NCBI GenBank assembly: GCA_037968475.1
Contig: JBBKVO010000035.1
Location: 49,057-113,056, forward strand
Origin: SB11 sp037968475
GTDB taxonomy: Bacteria > Bacteroidota > Bacteroidia > UBA8524
Reading direction: 5' to 3'
Length of the DNA stretch: 64,000 nucleotides
Of this stretch, positions 32,187-39,620 are shown piece after piece. The stretch's first letter is position 1. Each line of letters opens with the position of its first letter. The notes under the pieces were generated by a model. It was not told where the DNA came from. It worked only from the letters and a program-made list of their open reading frames with translations, and did not search any database. The position numbers were made by a program, and so were the translations under genes.

Positions 32187-33518
32187 TTAATACACTTTAA
32201 TAAGGCAAGTAAACTTGCTAAGTATCTTTATTTGCTCGGCCAATGGTTTATCTGCAAGCGTATTTGGTTGTTTGCTTAGGTATTGTTTTACCAATGGTTT
32301 TACATAATCACTTTTAACGGCATAATTAACATTTTGAGGGATGTTACCCTGATAACGTGCCATGTAAAACGGATTTAGTGTACTTGTGGTAATACCAATT
32401 ATATCTCCCTTTTTATTAAACAATGCCCCGCCCGAATTGCCCGGCTGTATAGGGGTTGTTATTTGCATCATGGTAATATTATTTTCTATGCCTGATAGTG
32501 AACTTATCTCACCTTTGGTGTATTTGTATGCCGAACCCATAATATCAGGCTGAGGGTAACCAATGGTAAATACCTCATCGCTTACATCGTATTCATCACT
32601 AAAGGTATAAGGTATTGTAGCAGGAGACACGAAACCCGAATCAATTTTAAGCACTGCTATATCATTTGTTTTGTCAGAACTTACAATAGTTGCAGTATAC
32701 TTTGTTGTGGAACTATCTGTTGGGAAAAATAATTCAATTTTTCGTGCATCTTCGATAACGTGGTAGTTGGTAATTACATATCCGTTTTCTGAAATTAAAA
32801 AACCTGTTCCGCCCCCTTTTTCTTTATTAATTTCTCTATTAGGGTCAAGCGTTATAACTGTCTCGTTGCTATTCCCAATAACATCCGATTTTTCTATTTT
32901 AACAGTGCCCCCAATTAATAGCTTCGCATTTATAGCATCTACATCTTTAGCCACAAGAGCACTAAACTCTTCAAAGGCAAGTTTATGTGCATGCAAGGCT
33001 GACACTTTGCGTACATTTTTTTCTGAATAACTGAAATAAAGTCCTACCCACGCCTTAGTGCGCTTCGGATCAACCTTCACATTATATTTTGCAACAAGTC
33101 GCTTTTTTGCATCAAATATTTGAAAATTAACATCCAAATCGGTTTCCATAAACATATAAGGAACACCCAATAAACCTGGTGCAATAAGCATTCCACTGAA
33201 CAAGTATAAACCTAATCCTTTTTGCTCAGTTTTAACTTTATTGACCGTAAAGGTATAGTATCCATATCTTTCAATTAATGAATCATTTGTAATACTTTTA
33301 AGACCGTCTTGATGAAGACTATATACCTCTTTATTTGATTCTATTATTAACGGCATACCAAACATGAAGATATGTTCTGGTTGTTCAGAAGGGATTAATC
33401 CCAATAGCTTTTTCGCCCCTTGAGCAGGCTCTGGTATATAGTTATTGTAATTATAAGACTTGCACGATGAGAATGCTACAACAACAAGTAGCAGTTTGAT
33501 TAATATCGACGATTTCAT
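32187..33518 (-). CDS. Trypsin-like (S1C, DegP-type) serine protease lipoprotein without PDZ
   Basis: This 443-residue protein has an SPII signal MKSSILIKLLLVVVAFSSC (Cys 19). The N-terminal 200 residues are a unique region with a hydrophobic stretch (LGLYLFSGMLIAPGLLGVPYMF). The protease domain follows at about 230-420: GTGFLISENGYVITNYHV (His), KTNDIAVLK (Asp) and PGNSGGALFNKKGDIIGI (Ser). The triad is complete. No PDZ domain follows, unlike classical DegP. It probably acts in the periplasm on misfolded or specific substrates. It is flanked by two near-identical terminators. Confidence 0.85.
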   Translation of the reverse strand: MKSSILIKLLLVVVAFSSCKSYNYNNYIPEPAQGAKKLLGLIPSEQPEHIFMFGMPLIIESNKEVYSLHQDGLKSITNDSLIERYGYYTFTVNKVKTEQKGLGLYLFSGMLIAPGLLGVPYMFMETDLDVNFQIFDAKKRLVAKYNVKVDPKRTKAWVGLYFSYSEKNVRKVSALHAHKLAFEEFSALVAKDVDAINAKLLIGGTVKIEKSDVIGNSNETVITLDPNREINKEKGGGTGFLISENGYVITNYHVIEDARKIELFFPTDSSTTKYTATIVSSDKTNDIAVLKIDSGFVSPATIPYTFSDEYDVSDEVFTIGYPQPDIMGSAYKYTKGEISSLSGIENNITMMQITTPIQPGNSGGALFNKKGDIIGITTSTLNPFYMARYQGNIPQNVNYAVKSDYVKPLVKQYLSKQPNTLADKPLAEQIKILSKFTCLIKVY

Positions 33519-33633
33519 CTAGTTGAAAATTTGGGCAAAAATAGAGAATGAAACCGTAGAAATATTAAATCGTGTTTATTATTCGACATAATGAGGATTA
33601 TGATTTTACTTTCTCAACCCTCTGAAAAGAAAA

Positions 33634-33662
33634 ACCCCTCACCCGTATTGCAGGATGAGGGG
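33634..33662 (-). terminator. Terminator of the isc cluster
   Basis: CCCCTCA / TGAGGGG (33635-33662) with the loop CCCGTATTGCAGGA is followed on the minus strand by TTTTTCTTTTC. It differs by one inserted base from the terminator at 32142-32170. Confidence 0.85.
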
Positions 33663-33689
33663 AAAAATTTATTTAAAAAAATAAAAAAA

Positions 33690-34016
33690 CTAGACGGCAA
33701 AGCTCTCGCCACAACCGCAAGTGCGGGTAGCATTAGGGTTGATAAAGTTAAAACCTTTACCGTTAAGTCCGTCGCTAAAATCTAGCTCGGTACCAATTAA
33801 ATAAAGGAAACTCTTAGTATCTACCACCACTTTTACGCCATTATCTTCAAAGGCTTGGTCGCCATCTTTCATTTCGTTGTCAAAATCAAGCTTGTATGAT
33901 AGTCCTGAGCAACCGCCACCAGCTACTGATACCCTTAAAAAATATTCGGGGGCAAGCTGCGCTTCGTTGCGCAAGGCATATACGTGCTCTTGTGCTTTGG
34001 GGCTTACTGTTATCAT
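33690..34016 (-). CDS. iscA: Iron-sulfur cluster assembly A-type carrier (IscA/HesB family)
   Basis: This 108-residue cytoplasmic Fe-S carrier or scaffold passes clusters to apo-proteins. The three conserved cysteines are in GGGCSGLSY (about 36) and TRTCGCGESF near the C-terminus. MITVSPKAQEHVYALRNEAQ and SFLYLIGTELDFSDGLNGKGF match A-type carriers. It is the third gene of the iscS-iscU-iscA order, 79 bp after iscU. No hscA, hscB, fdx or iscR is next to it. Confidence 0.92.
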   Translation of the reverse strand: MITVSPKAQEHVYALRNEAQLAPEYFLRVSVAGGGCSGLSYKLDFDNEMKDGDQAFEDNGVKVVVDTKSFLYLIGTELDFSDGLNGKGFNFINPNATRTCGCGESFAV

Positions 34017-34095
34017 TTCTTGTACGTTTATTTAGTTATTAGTTGATGGTTGTTAGTTTATAGCAATCAACTACAAACAAGCAACCAACAACAAA

Positions 34096-34500
34096 TTAAT
34101 GTTTTTCTTCAATTGCAGATAAACCGTTTTTTACACGGTAATCATTAATGGCTGCTTTTATAGCATCCTCAGCCAATACCGAGCAGTGTATTTTTACAGG
34201 AGGTAGCGAAAGCTCTTCAACAATAGCCATATTGTCTATTTCAAGGGCATCGTTTACACTTTTACCTTTAAGCCACTCAGTAGCTAATGATGATGATGCA
34301 ATAGCACTACCGCAACCAAAGGTTTTAAACTTTGCATCGGTAATCATACCATCGTCGCCAACTTCAATTTGCAAACGCATTACGTCGCCACATTCAGGCG
34401 CGCCAACAAGGCCTGTGCCTACGTTGTTTTTGCTTTTATCCAGCGTACCAATATTACGTGGGTTGCTGTAATGATCTATAACTTTTTCTGAATATGCCAT
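34096..34500 (-). CDS. iscU: Fe-S cluster scaffold protein IscU
   Basis: This 134-residue scaffold assembles Fe-S clusters with sulfur from IscS. MAYSEKVIDHYSNPRNIGTL at the start and the three scaffold cysteines in GAPECGDVM, FKTFGCGSAIASSS and PPVKIHCSVLAEDAI are all present, with the Asp after the first Cys. Normal length. It lies 98 bp downstream of iscS. That gap has an 11-nt direct repeat (ATTTGCACATT at 34569 and 34585). Confidence 0.95.
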   Translation of the reverse strand: MAYSEKVIDHYSNPRNIGTLDKSKNNVGTGLVGAPECGDVMRLQIEVGDDGMITDAKFKTFGCGSAIASSSLATEWLKGKSVNDALEIDNMAIVEELSLPPVKIHCSVLAEDAIKAAINDYRVKNGLSAIEEKH

Positions 34501-34598
34501 AATCTTAGTTTCAAGTTTTTAGTTTTATGTTTCAAGTTGATTTTTACAACTTAATAACTGTCAAAATAATTTGCACATTAACAAATTTGCACATTTAA

Positions 34599-35813
34599 TT
34601 AATGTTCCGCCCACTCAATACTTTTCAAATCTATACCTTCTTTAAACATTTCCCAAAGTGGGCTCATGTCGCGCAGCTTTGTTACAGCCTCTTTTACGTG
34701 AGATATGGTATAGTCAATTTCTTCTTCAGTGGTGTATTTACTCAAGCCAAAACGCAGCGAAGAATGTGCCAATTCATCATCCAAACCTAAGTTTTTAAGC
34801 ACGTACGATGGCTCTAATGATGCCGAAGTACACGCCGAACCTGATGATACGGCAATATCTTTAACGCCCATCATCAAACCTTCGCCCTCCACATATTTAA
34901 ACGATATGTTGGCTACGTGTGGTAAACGATGTTCTTTGCTGCCATTAAGGTAGGCTTCTTCTATTTGTAATAGCGCGCTTTCAAGTTTATCGCGCAAAGC
35001 ACCCAAACGTTTAGCATCGCTTTCCATTTCGGCCATCGCTACTTCGCAAGCTTTACCAAAACCAACAATACCGGGTACGTTTAGTGTACCGCTACGCATA
35101 CCGCGCTCGTGTCCGCCACCGTCTATTTGAGCAGTAACTTTTACACGCGGGTTTTTGCGACGCACATACAATGCACCTACGCCTTTTGGGCCATACATTT
35201 TATGAGCGGTGAATGAAAGTAAATCAATACCATCAGCTAATACATCCACAGGTATTTTACCAATGGCTTGTGTAGCATCGGTATGAAATAATGCTCCGTA
35301 TTTTTTAACTATTGCCGAAATTTCGCGGATGGGTTGCACCACGCCAATTTCGTTATTGGCATACATTATAGATACTAAAATAGTATCGGGACGCATTGCC
35401 TTTTCTAAGTCTTCAAGATTTAACAAACCATCTTCGGCTACTGAAAGGTAAGTAACCTCAGCACCTAGTTTTTCAGCGTGTTTGCAGGCATCCAATACTG
35501 CTTTGTGCTCGGTATTTATAGTGATAATGTGCTTGCCTTTTTGAGCATACATTTCAAACACACCTTTTATAGCAAGGTTGTTACTTTCGGTTGCGCCAGA
35601 AGTAAAAATAATTTCCTTCTCGCTGGCACCGATAATTTTAGCTACTTGTTCGCGGGCATAATCTACCGCTTCCTCTGCGCTCCAACCAAAAGGGTGGTTG
35701 CGGCTGGCCGCATTACCAAAGTTTTGGGTAAAGTAGGGTATCATAGTTTGCAACACACGCTCGTCAACAGGTGTGGTGGCATTACTATCAAGATATATAG
35801 GGAGTTTCAACAT
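34599..35813 (-). CDS. iscS: Cysteine desulfurase IscS
   Basis: This 404-residue PLP enzyme converts cysteine to alanine and delivers persulfide sulfur to IscU. Landmarks: LDSNATTPVDERVLQTM at the N-terminus, FTSGATESNNLAIKG, NTEHKAVLD (His), the PLP Lys in LSFTAHKMYGPKGVG, and the active-site loop Cys in SSGSACTSASLEPSYVL. It is first in the isc operon and has its own promoter-like sequence upstream. Confidence 0.96.
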   Translation of the reverse strand: MLKLPIYLDSNATTPVDERVLQTMIPYFTQNFGNAASRNHPFGWSAEEAVDYAREQVAKIIGASEKEIIFTSGATESNNLAIKGVFEMYAQKGKHIITINTEHKAVLDACKHAEKLGAEVTYLSVAEDGLLNLEDLEKAMRPDTILVSIMYANNEIGVVQPIREISAIVKKYGALFHTDATQAIGKIPVDVLADGIDLLSFTAHKMYGPKGVGALYVRRKNPRVKVTAQIDGGGHERGMRSGTLNVPGIVGFGKACEVAMAEMESDAKRLGALRDKLESALLQIEEAYLNGSKEHRLPHVANISFKYVEGEGLMMGVKDIAVSSGSACTSASLEPSYVLKNLGLDDELAHSSLRFGLSKYTTEEEIDYTISHVKEAVTKLRDMSPLWEMFKEGIDLKSIEWAEH

Positions 35814-35840
35814 GATTTTACTTTTTTGAACTTATCTTAT

Positions 35841-35866
35841 TTAGATTAATTCTAATTACAAAGGTA
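35841..35866 (-). promoter_or_regulatory. Promoter and possible operator of iscS
   Basis: The -7 box TACCTTTG is read on the minus strand at 35866-35859, about 46 bp before the ATG. An inverted repeat TTAGA-N5-TCTAA (35841-35855) overlaps the expected transcript start and could be an operator. No IscR gene is seen nearby. Confidence 0.4.
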
Positions 35867-35981
35867 CTAATGATTTTGTTCATTGCGAAAAAATTTATTG
35901 TTTACACATCGGAATTGTTGATTTACTGATTTGCTGATTTGTAGATTAATGAATAACCTTGTTGCACAAAACCACAATACC

Positions 35982-36386
35982 ATGTTTGGCAAAATAGAAC
36001 ACTTGGGCATAGCCGTTAAAGACCTCACTATTAGTAACACTTTATTTGAAAAATTGTTGGGTACAGCCCCCTATAAACAAGAAGCGGTAGAGAGCGAAAA
36101 CGTAATTACTTCGTTTTTTAAGGCAGGCGATAACAAAATAGAGTTGCTGCAAGCCACCCATGCCGATAGTGCTATTGCAAAATTTATTGAGAAAAAAGGC
36201 GAAGGTATACACCATGTTGCTTTTGATGTGGAGGATATATACGCCGAAATAGAACGCCTAAAGGCCGAAGGTTTTGTTTTTATAAATGATACACCCAAAG
36301 ACGGTGCAGACAACAAACTAATTGCTTTCCTACACCCAAAAAGCACCAACGGTATGCTGGTAGAGTTGTGCATGGAGAAGAAGTAA
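35982..36386 (+). CDS. mce: Methylmalonyl-CoA epimerase
   Basis: This protein has 134 residues from ATG 35982 (MFGKIEHLGIAVKD); the frame opens 17 codons earlier without a family match. It converts (2R)- and (2S)-methylmalonyl-CoA in propionate/succinate metabolism. It is a VOC-fold protein: metal ligands in IEHLGIAV (His), KIELLQ (Glu), GIHHVAFDV (His) and GMLVELC (Glu). The length is typical. Its last 78 bp recur, diverged, at 36508-36593, and shorter parts recur at 38952 and 39582, marking the start of an accessory zone. Confidence 0.93.
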   Translation: MFGKIEHLGIAVKDLTISNTLFEKLLGTAPYKQEAVESENVITSFFKAGDNKIELLQATHADSAIAKFIEKKGEGIHHVAFDVEDIYAEIERLKAEGFVFINDTPKDGADNKLIAFLHPKSTNGMLVELCMEKK

Positions 36387-36507
36387 AACAGTTCCATTAA
36401 GCGTCACTCGCTTAATGCTCTTAATTTCAAGTGTCTCACTTGTTTTAAGGTAGCGGGACGCTACAAAAAATAGACTTCAAGCGTGGACGCTTGAAGGAGC
36501 AAAAACT
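36387..36507. repeat. Palindromic repeat block R1 (uninterrupted copy)
   Basis: Four hairpins sit in 121 bp: TAAGCG-TCACT-CGCTTA (36398-36414), CAAGTG-TCT-CACTTG (36428-36442), GTAGCG-GGA-CGCTAC (36450-36464) and TTCAAGCG-TGGA-CGCTTGAA (36476-36495). The same block, interrupted by the IS200-type element, follows the second epimerase tail. No gene lies here. Confidence 0.85.
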
Positions 36508-36593
36508 GACAATAAGCTGATTGCCTTTCTTCACCCAAAAAGTACCAACGGTATGACGGTATGCTGGTAGAGTTGTGTATGGAGAAGAAATAA
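36508..36593 (+). pseudogene. Degenerate second copy of the mce 3' end
   Basis: It encodes DNKLIAFLHPKSTNG as in mce. The first part differs mainly at third codon positions. Then an 8-bp insertion shifts the frame, and the copy ends with the same LVELCMEKK codons and stop. The silent differences suggest this tail came from, or was kept under selection in, a diverged epimerase gene rather than being a fresh duplicate. Confidence 0.8.
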
Positions 36594-36632
36594 AACAGTT
36601 CCATTAAGCGTCACTCGCTTAATGCTCTTAAT

Positions 36633-37189
36633 ATCCCTAACGGGGGGAAAATCCCCCACCTTTAGGTGGCGACTTAAGTTTGACTAAATTTGTTAGATGC
36701 AAAATTATCGTAAGACCTCTCATAGTGTCTATGATATCAAGTATCATATAGTTTGGATCACCAAATACAGGAAGCCCATCCTTACGGGTCTGTTAGCAGA
36801 GCGAGTTCGGGAGTTATTACGTCAGATATGTAAAGAGCAGGATGTTGAAATCATCAAGGGTCATATCTCTAAAGATCACATACATATGTTTGTATCTGTC
36901 CCTCCTCATTTAGCAGTGAGTAAACTTGTGCAGTATATGAAAGGCAAGAGTTCTTACAAATTGATGGCAGAAAACAAGCAAATTCAAAAGCTGTATTGGG
37001 GTCGTCATTTATGGGGTAGGGGCTATTTTGCGGCGAGTTCAGGTAATATTACTGATGAGGTAATAATGGAATACATAAAGAATCAAGACCTAGAAAAGGA
37101 AGATACGGACTTTACTGTTGCCGAAGGACTTTAGTCGGCTTCAGCCGATATTATCAAATCTATCGCCTTTAGGCGATAGTATATTTAAT
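36633..37189 (+). mobile_element. Complete IS200/IS605-type element (about 557 bp, tnpA only)
   Basis: Comparing the uninterrupted block R1 with the interrupted block gives the ends: the element sits between TTAAT (36628-36632) and TTCAAG (37190 on). A TTAAT also closes its right end. Subterminal hairpins share a TTTA loop: CCACC-TTTA-GGTGG (36656-36669) on the left and CTATCGCC-TTTA-GGCGATAG (37160-37179) on the right. TCGGC-TTCA-GCCGA (37135-37148) follows the tnpA stop. There is no tnpB. Confidence 0.85.
36697..37134 (+). CDS. tnpA: IS200/IS605 family Y1 transposase TnpA
   Basis: This is a full-length, 145-residue HUH single-strand transposase. The HUH motif is HIH at residues 61-63 (ISKDHIHMFVSVPP), and the nucleophile Tyr126 with Gln130 is in EVIMEYIKNQ. 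The start HSVYDIKYHIVWITKYRKP is typical. It cuts and joins single-stranded DNA at the hairpin ends. A TAAATTTG -7 box (36685-36692) lies 4 bp before the ATG. It looks intact and possibly active. Confidence 0.95.
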   Translation: MQNYRKTSHSVYDIKYHIVWITKYRKPILTGLLAERVRELLRQICKEQDVEIIKGHISKDHIHMFVSVPPHLAVSKLVQYMKGKSSYKLMAENKQIQKLYWGRHLWGRGYFAASSGNITDEVIMEYIKNQDLEKEDTDFTVAEGL

Positions 37190-37279
37190 TTCAAGTGTCC
37201 CACTTGTTTTAAGGTAGCGGGACGCTACAAAAAAAACTGACTTCAAGCGTGGACGCTTGAAGGAACAAAAGCTTGAAGA
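37190..37279. repeat. Palindromic repeat block R2 (right half, after the IS)
   Basis: It repeats the right half of R1: CAAGTG-TCC-CACTTG, GTAGCG-GGA-CGCTAC and TTCAAGCG-TGGA-CGCTTGAA, with small changes (TCC for TCT). Its left half is 36594-36632. Together they are the occupied site for the IS. Confidence 0.85.
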
Positions 37280-37310
37280 AACAAAAGGTGCTTTGTTTAA
37301 ACAACCTTAA

Positions 37311-38861
37311 TTAGCTCAAGCTCAATTCAGCCTCTTCGGGCTGCATATAAATATTTTTGTTCTGCAACTTCACTTCCTGCTCAATATGTATGCAGGTTTG
37401 GTGCATTTGATGTATCATTATACCATAAAACACTGCCTTGTCTAAAAATTTTCTGTTGTTGGCTATTGTCCAAAAAATAAGTTTCCAAAAATACTTGCGT
37501 TCCGAATCTTTAATACCCAACAGATACACAATACGCAGCACCATTTTAAAATCTTTTACCCCGAATTTTGAGGGCACTTTTACGGTTGTTTTCGGGTGTC
37601 GGTAGGTAGTAAAAAACTGAATCAATCGCTCGTACGATTTTTTAGGGGTGTATATATTGTTAATTAACTCAATAAACCCGTCGTATAGCTTTTTCTCATT
37701 CATCACGGGTACTATATTGGTTTCACCCTCTGCAAAAGCAAACTGTTTACTCAATCTACCTTGGCGTGCTATCCTTTCATATAGCTCAGTACCCGGAGGG
37801 GCTTTTAAAATATTGACAATGGGCAAGGGTATGCCACTTTGTTGGATAAAATCTATTTGCTGTTGAAATATTGTGGTGGTATCAGTATCAAACCCTACAA
37901 TAAATCCTGCCGAAATAATAAACCCTGCTTGGTGCAGCTTTTGGATATTCTCCAGTTGGTTGCGTTTCAGGTTTTGGGTTTTTCTTGATTCTTTTAAGCC
38001 AACTTCATCAGGAGTTTCAATACCGATAAATATATGCCTAAACCCTGCTTCTAAAAGCAAGTGCATCAGCTCTTCGTCATCAGCTAAATTAATAGTGAGC
38101 TGTGTGGCGAAGAAAAAGCCCGGTTTTTTCTTTTTACGCCACTCTATCAAAGCAGGCAGTAAATCACTTTTTAGTATTCGCTTATTACCTATAAGATTAT
38201 CATCGGCAAACAGTACCAGCTTCACATCACTAAGTCGGTCAAGAGCCTCCAATTCAGCAATAATTTGCTCACTGGTTTTTGTTCGAGGTTTCCTGCCAAA
38301 AAGTGCCGTAACATCACAAAAATCGCACATATAAGGGCAGCCTCTCGAGTATTGCACAATAGAATAAATATACTCATCCATATTGGCCAACTCAAAGGCC
38401 GGTAAAGGAGTAGTGGTAATATCGGCAAACTCATCCGTTTGATACACTGCTTTTGGTTCGCCCTTATTTAAGTCTTCAACAAATAAGGGAAGCGTAATTT
38501 CAGCTTCGTTAAGCACAAAATGTTCGATGTTGGGGAAACGCTCATACTCATGCGTAAACAGCGAACCTCCTGCAATTATCTTAACCCCTGCTTTATTGCA
38601 CTGCTCCACAATTTCACGTACAGATTCCTCTTGCACATTCATTGCCGAAAGAAAAACATAGTCAGCCCACTCTAAATCAGTATTGCTTAATTCATTAAGA
38701 TTAATATCGGCAAGTTTCTTATTCCATTCTTTGGGAAGCATAGAAGCAACCGTTAATAAACCCAAAGGAGGATAGGCTGCTTTTTTGCCGATTACTCCTA
38801 TAAAATGCTTCATAGCATAAAAAGTATCGGGCATTTTGGGATATACTAAAAGAATATTCAC
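37311..38861 (-). CDS. B12-binding-domain radical SAM protein (DUF4070 type)
   Basis: This 516-residue protein has a cobalamin-binding-like Rossmann domain (about 1-140: MNILLVYPKMPDTFY, IIAGGSLFTHEYERFP). A radical SAM core (about 165-380) has CPYMCDFC (Cys175, 179, 182) binding the 4Fe-4S cluster. Then LFADDNLIGN, GFRHIFIGIETPDE and a C-terminal DUF4070-like region follow. Relatives include hopanoid methylases HpnP and HpnR, but the substrate here is unknown. It is an orphan gene inside the accessory zone bounded by mce tail copies. Confidence 0.85.
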   Translation of the reverse strand: MNILLVYPKMPDTFYAMKHFIGVIGKKAAYPPLGLLTVASMLPKEWNKKLADINLNELSNTDLEWADYVFLSAMNVQEESVREIVEQCNKAGVKIIAGGSLFTHEYERFPNIEHFVLNEAEITLPLFVEDLNKGEPKAVYQTDEFADITTTPLPAFELANMDEYIYSIVQYSRGCPYMCDFCDVTALFGRKPRTKTSEQIIAELEALDRLSDVKLVLFADDNLIGNKRILKSDLLPALIEWRKKKKPGFFFATQLTINLADDEELMHLLLEAGFRHIFIGIETPDEVGLKESRKTQNLKRNQLENIQKLHQAGFIISAGFIVGFDTDTTTIFQQQIDFIQQSGIPLPIVNILKAPPGTELYERIARQGRLSKQFAFAEGETNIVPVMNEKKLYDGFIELINNIYTPKKSYERLIQFFTTYRHPKTTVKVPSKFGVKDFKMVLRIVYLLGIKDSERKYFWKLIFWTIANNRKFLDKAVFYGIMIHQMHQTCIHIEQEVKLQNKNIYMQPEEAELSLS

Positions 38862-38951
38862 GGGGTAAAGTTATTAAAAAAGAAATGAAGACATGAACAA
38901 AGAAAGATTGCACTTATTTTTGAGTAATATCTCTAATAAAAAGTATAAACC

Positions 38952-38983
38952 GTATGCTGATAGAATTGTGTATGTAGAAGAAT
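38952..38983 (+). repeat. Third remnant of the mce 3' tail
   Basis: About 32 bp matches the end of mce: GTATGCTGATAGAATTGTG then TATGTAGAAGAA. It has several changes and no stop at the matching place. It lies between the radical SAM gene and the hypothetical gene. Confidence 0.6.
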
Positions 38984-38989
38984 TAAAAA

Positions 38990-39559
38990 CTACCAAAACT
39001 TCCACCAAGGCTTGTTGTTCTTTGAGAAGATTATTTTAGTGATATCTGAAATGTTATCTTTTACGGATACTTGTTGTTTGGGAATCAAAGTGGTTTCGCC
39101 TACAGGAAAGTTCAAAATTTTAAAATATTCTAAATAGTGTACTTTTTCTTTATCTCCAAAAATCTCTTTAATTCTTGGAGATTCTATATTATAGTGTTGT
39201 GAGATTATCCAGTGCTCAGCATTTTCAATTTGGCTTCCATCAAGCGAGTCTATCCCAAAAGCAGGAATGAATGTACAAGACGTTACTACGTAAAAAGTAT
39301 CTTCTTTTAGAAGTATCTTAGTGTAATACTCATAGTCATCATTGTTTTTTTTAACTAAATAAACTACTGTTTTTTTATGTCCATCTATGATGCCTTTTTC
39401 TGAATGAATTTTTTTCTTTTTTATACTATTAAACTCTTCCTCTGTTATTTTTCGAGAAAACTTGGGATGTATGTAATATTCAAAGACAACTCTTTTACTC
39501 ATATAAACGCTTAAAAATACAATGTCAAACTTATTATTAAATTTATAAAACTTATTCAT
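38990..39559 (-). CDS. Hypothetical protein in accessory zone
   Basis: This protein has 189 residues from ATG 39559; ATG 39502 (MSKRVVFEYYIHPKFSRKI) is an alternative giving 170. The frame runs further up only by reading backwards through the mce remnant and the Crp gene, so earlier starts are rejected. It is rich in Lys, Ile and Tyr, has no signal peptide, and ends PWWKFW. It is more AT-rich than its neighbours, which fits acquired DNA. I do not recognise a family. Confidence 0.6.
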   Translation of the reverse strand: MNKFYKFNNKFDIVFLSVYMSKRVVFEYYIHPKFSRKITEEEFNSIKKKKIHSEKGIIDGHKKTVVYLVKKNNDDYEYYTKILLKEDTFYVVTSCTFIPAFGIDSLDGSQIENAEHWIISQHYNIESPRIKEIFGDKEKVHYLEYFKILNFPVGETTLIPKQQVSVKDNISDITKIIFSKNNKPWWKFW

Positions 39560-39581
39560 ATACTGCACAAATAATAGCTGA

Positions 39582-39613
39582 ATGTTGTTAGAATTGTGCA
39601 TGGAGAAGAAGTA
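39582..39613 (+). repeat. Fourth remnant of the mce 3' tail
   Basis: ATGTTGTTAGAATTGTGCA then TGGAGAAGAAGTAA matches the last 32 bp of mce including the stop codon. The Crp/Fnr gene begins 8 bp later, so mce and this Crp gene may once have been direct neighbours. Confidence 0.7.
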
Positions 39614-39620
39614 ATATAAT

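Noticed and set aside
36633..37189. RAYT (REP-associated transposase) instead of IS200
   Set aside because: The enzyme has the standard 145-residue IS200 TnpA form, and the element ends have their own TTTA-loop hairpins that differ from the surrounding GCG-x-CGC hairpins.
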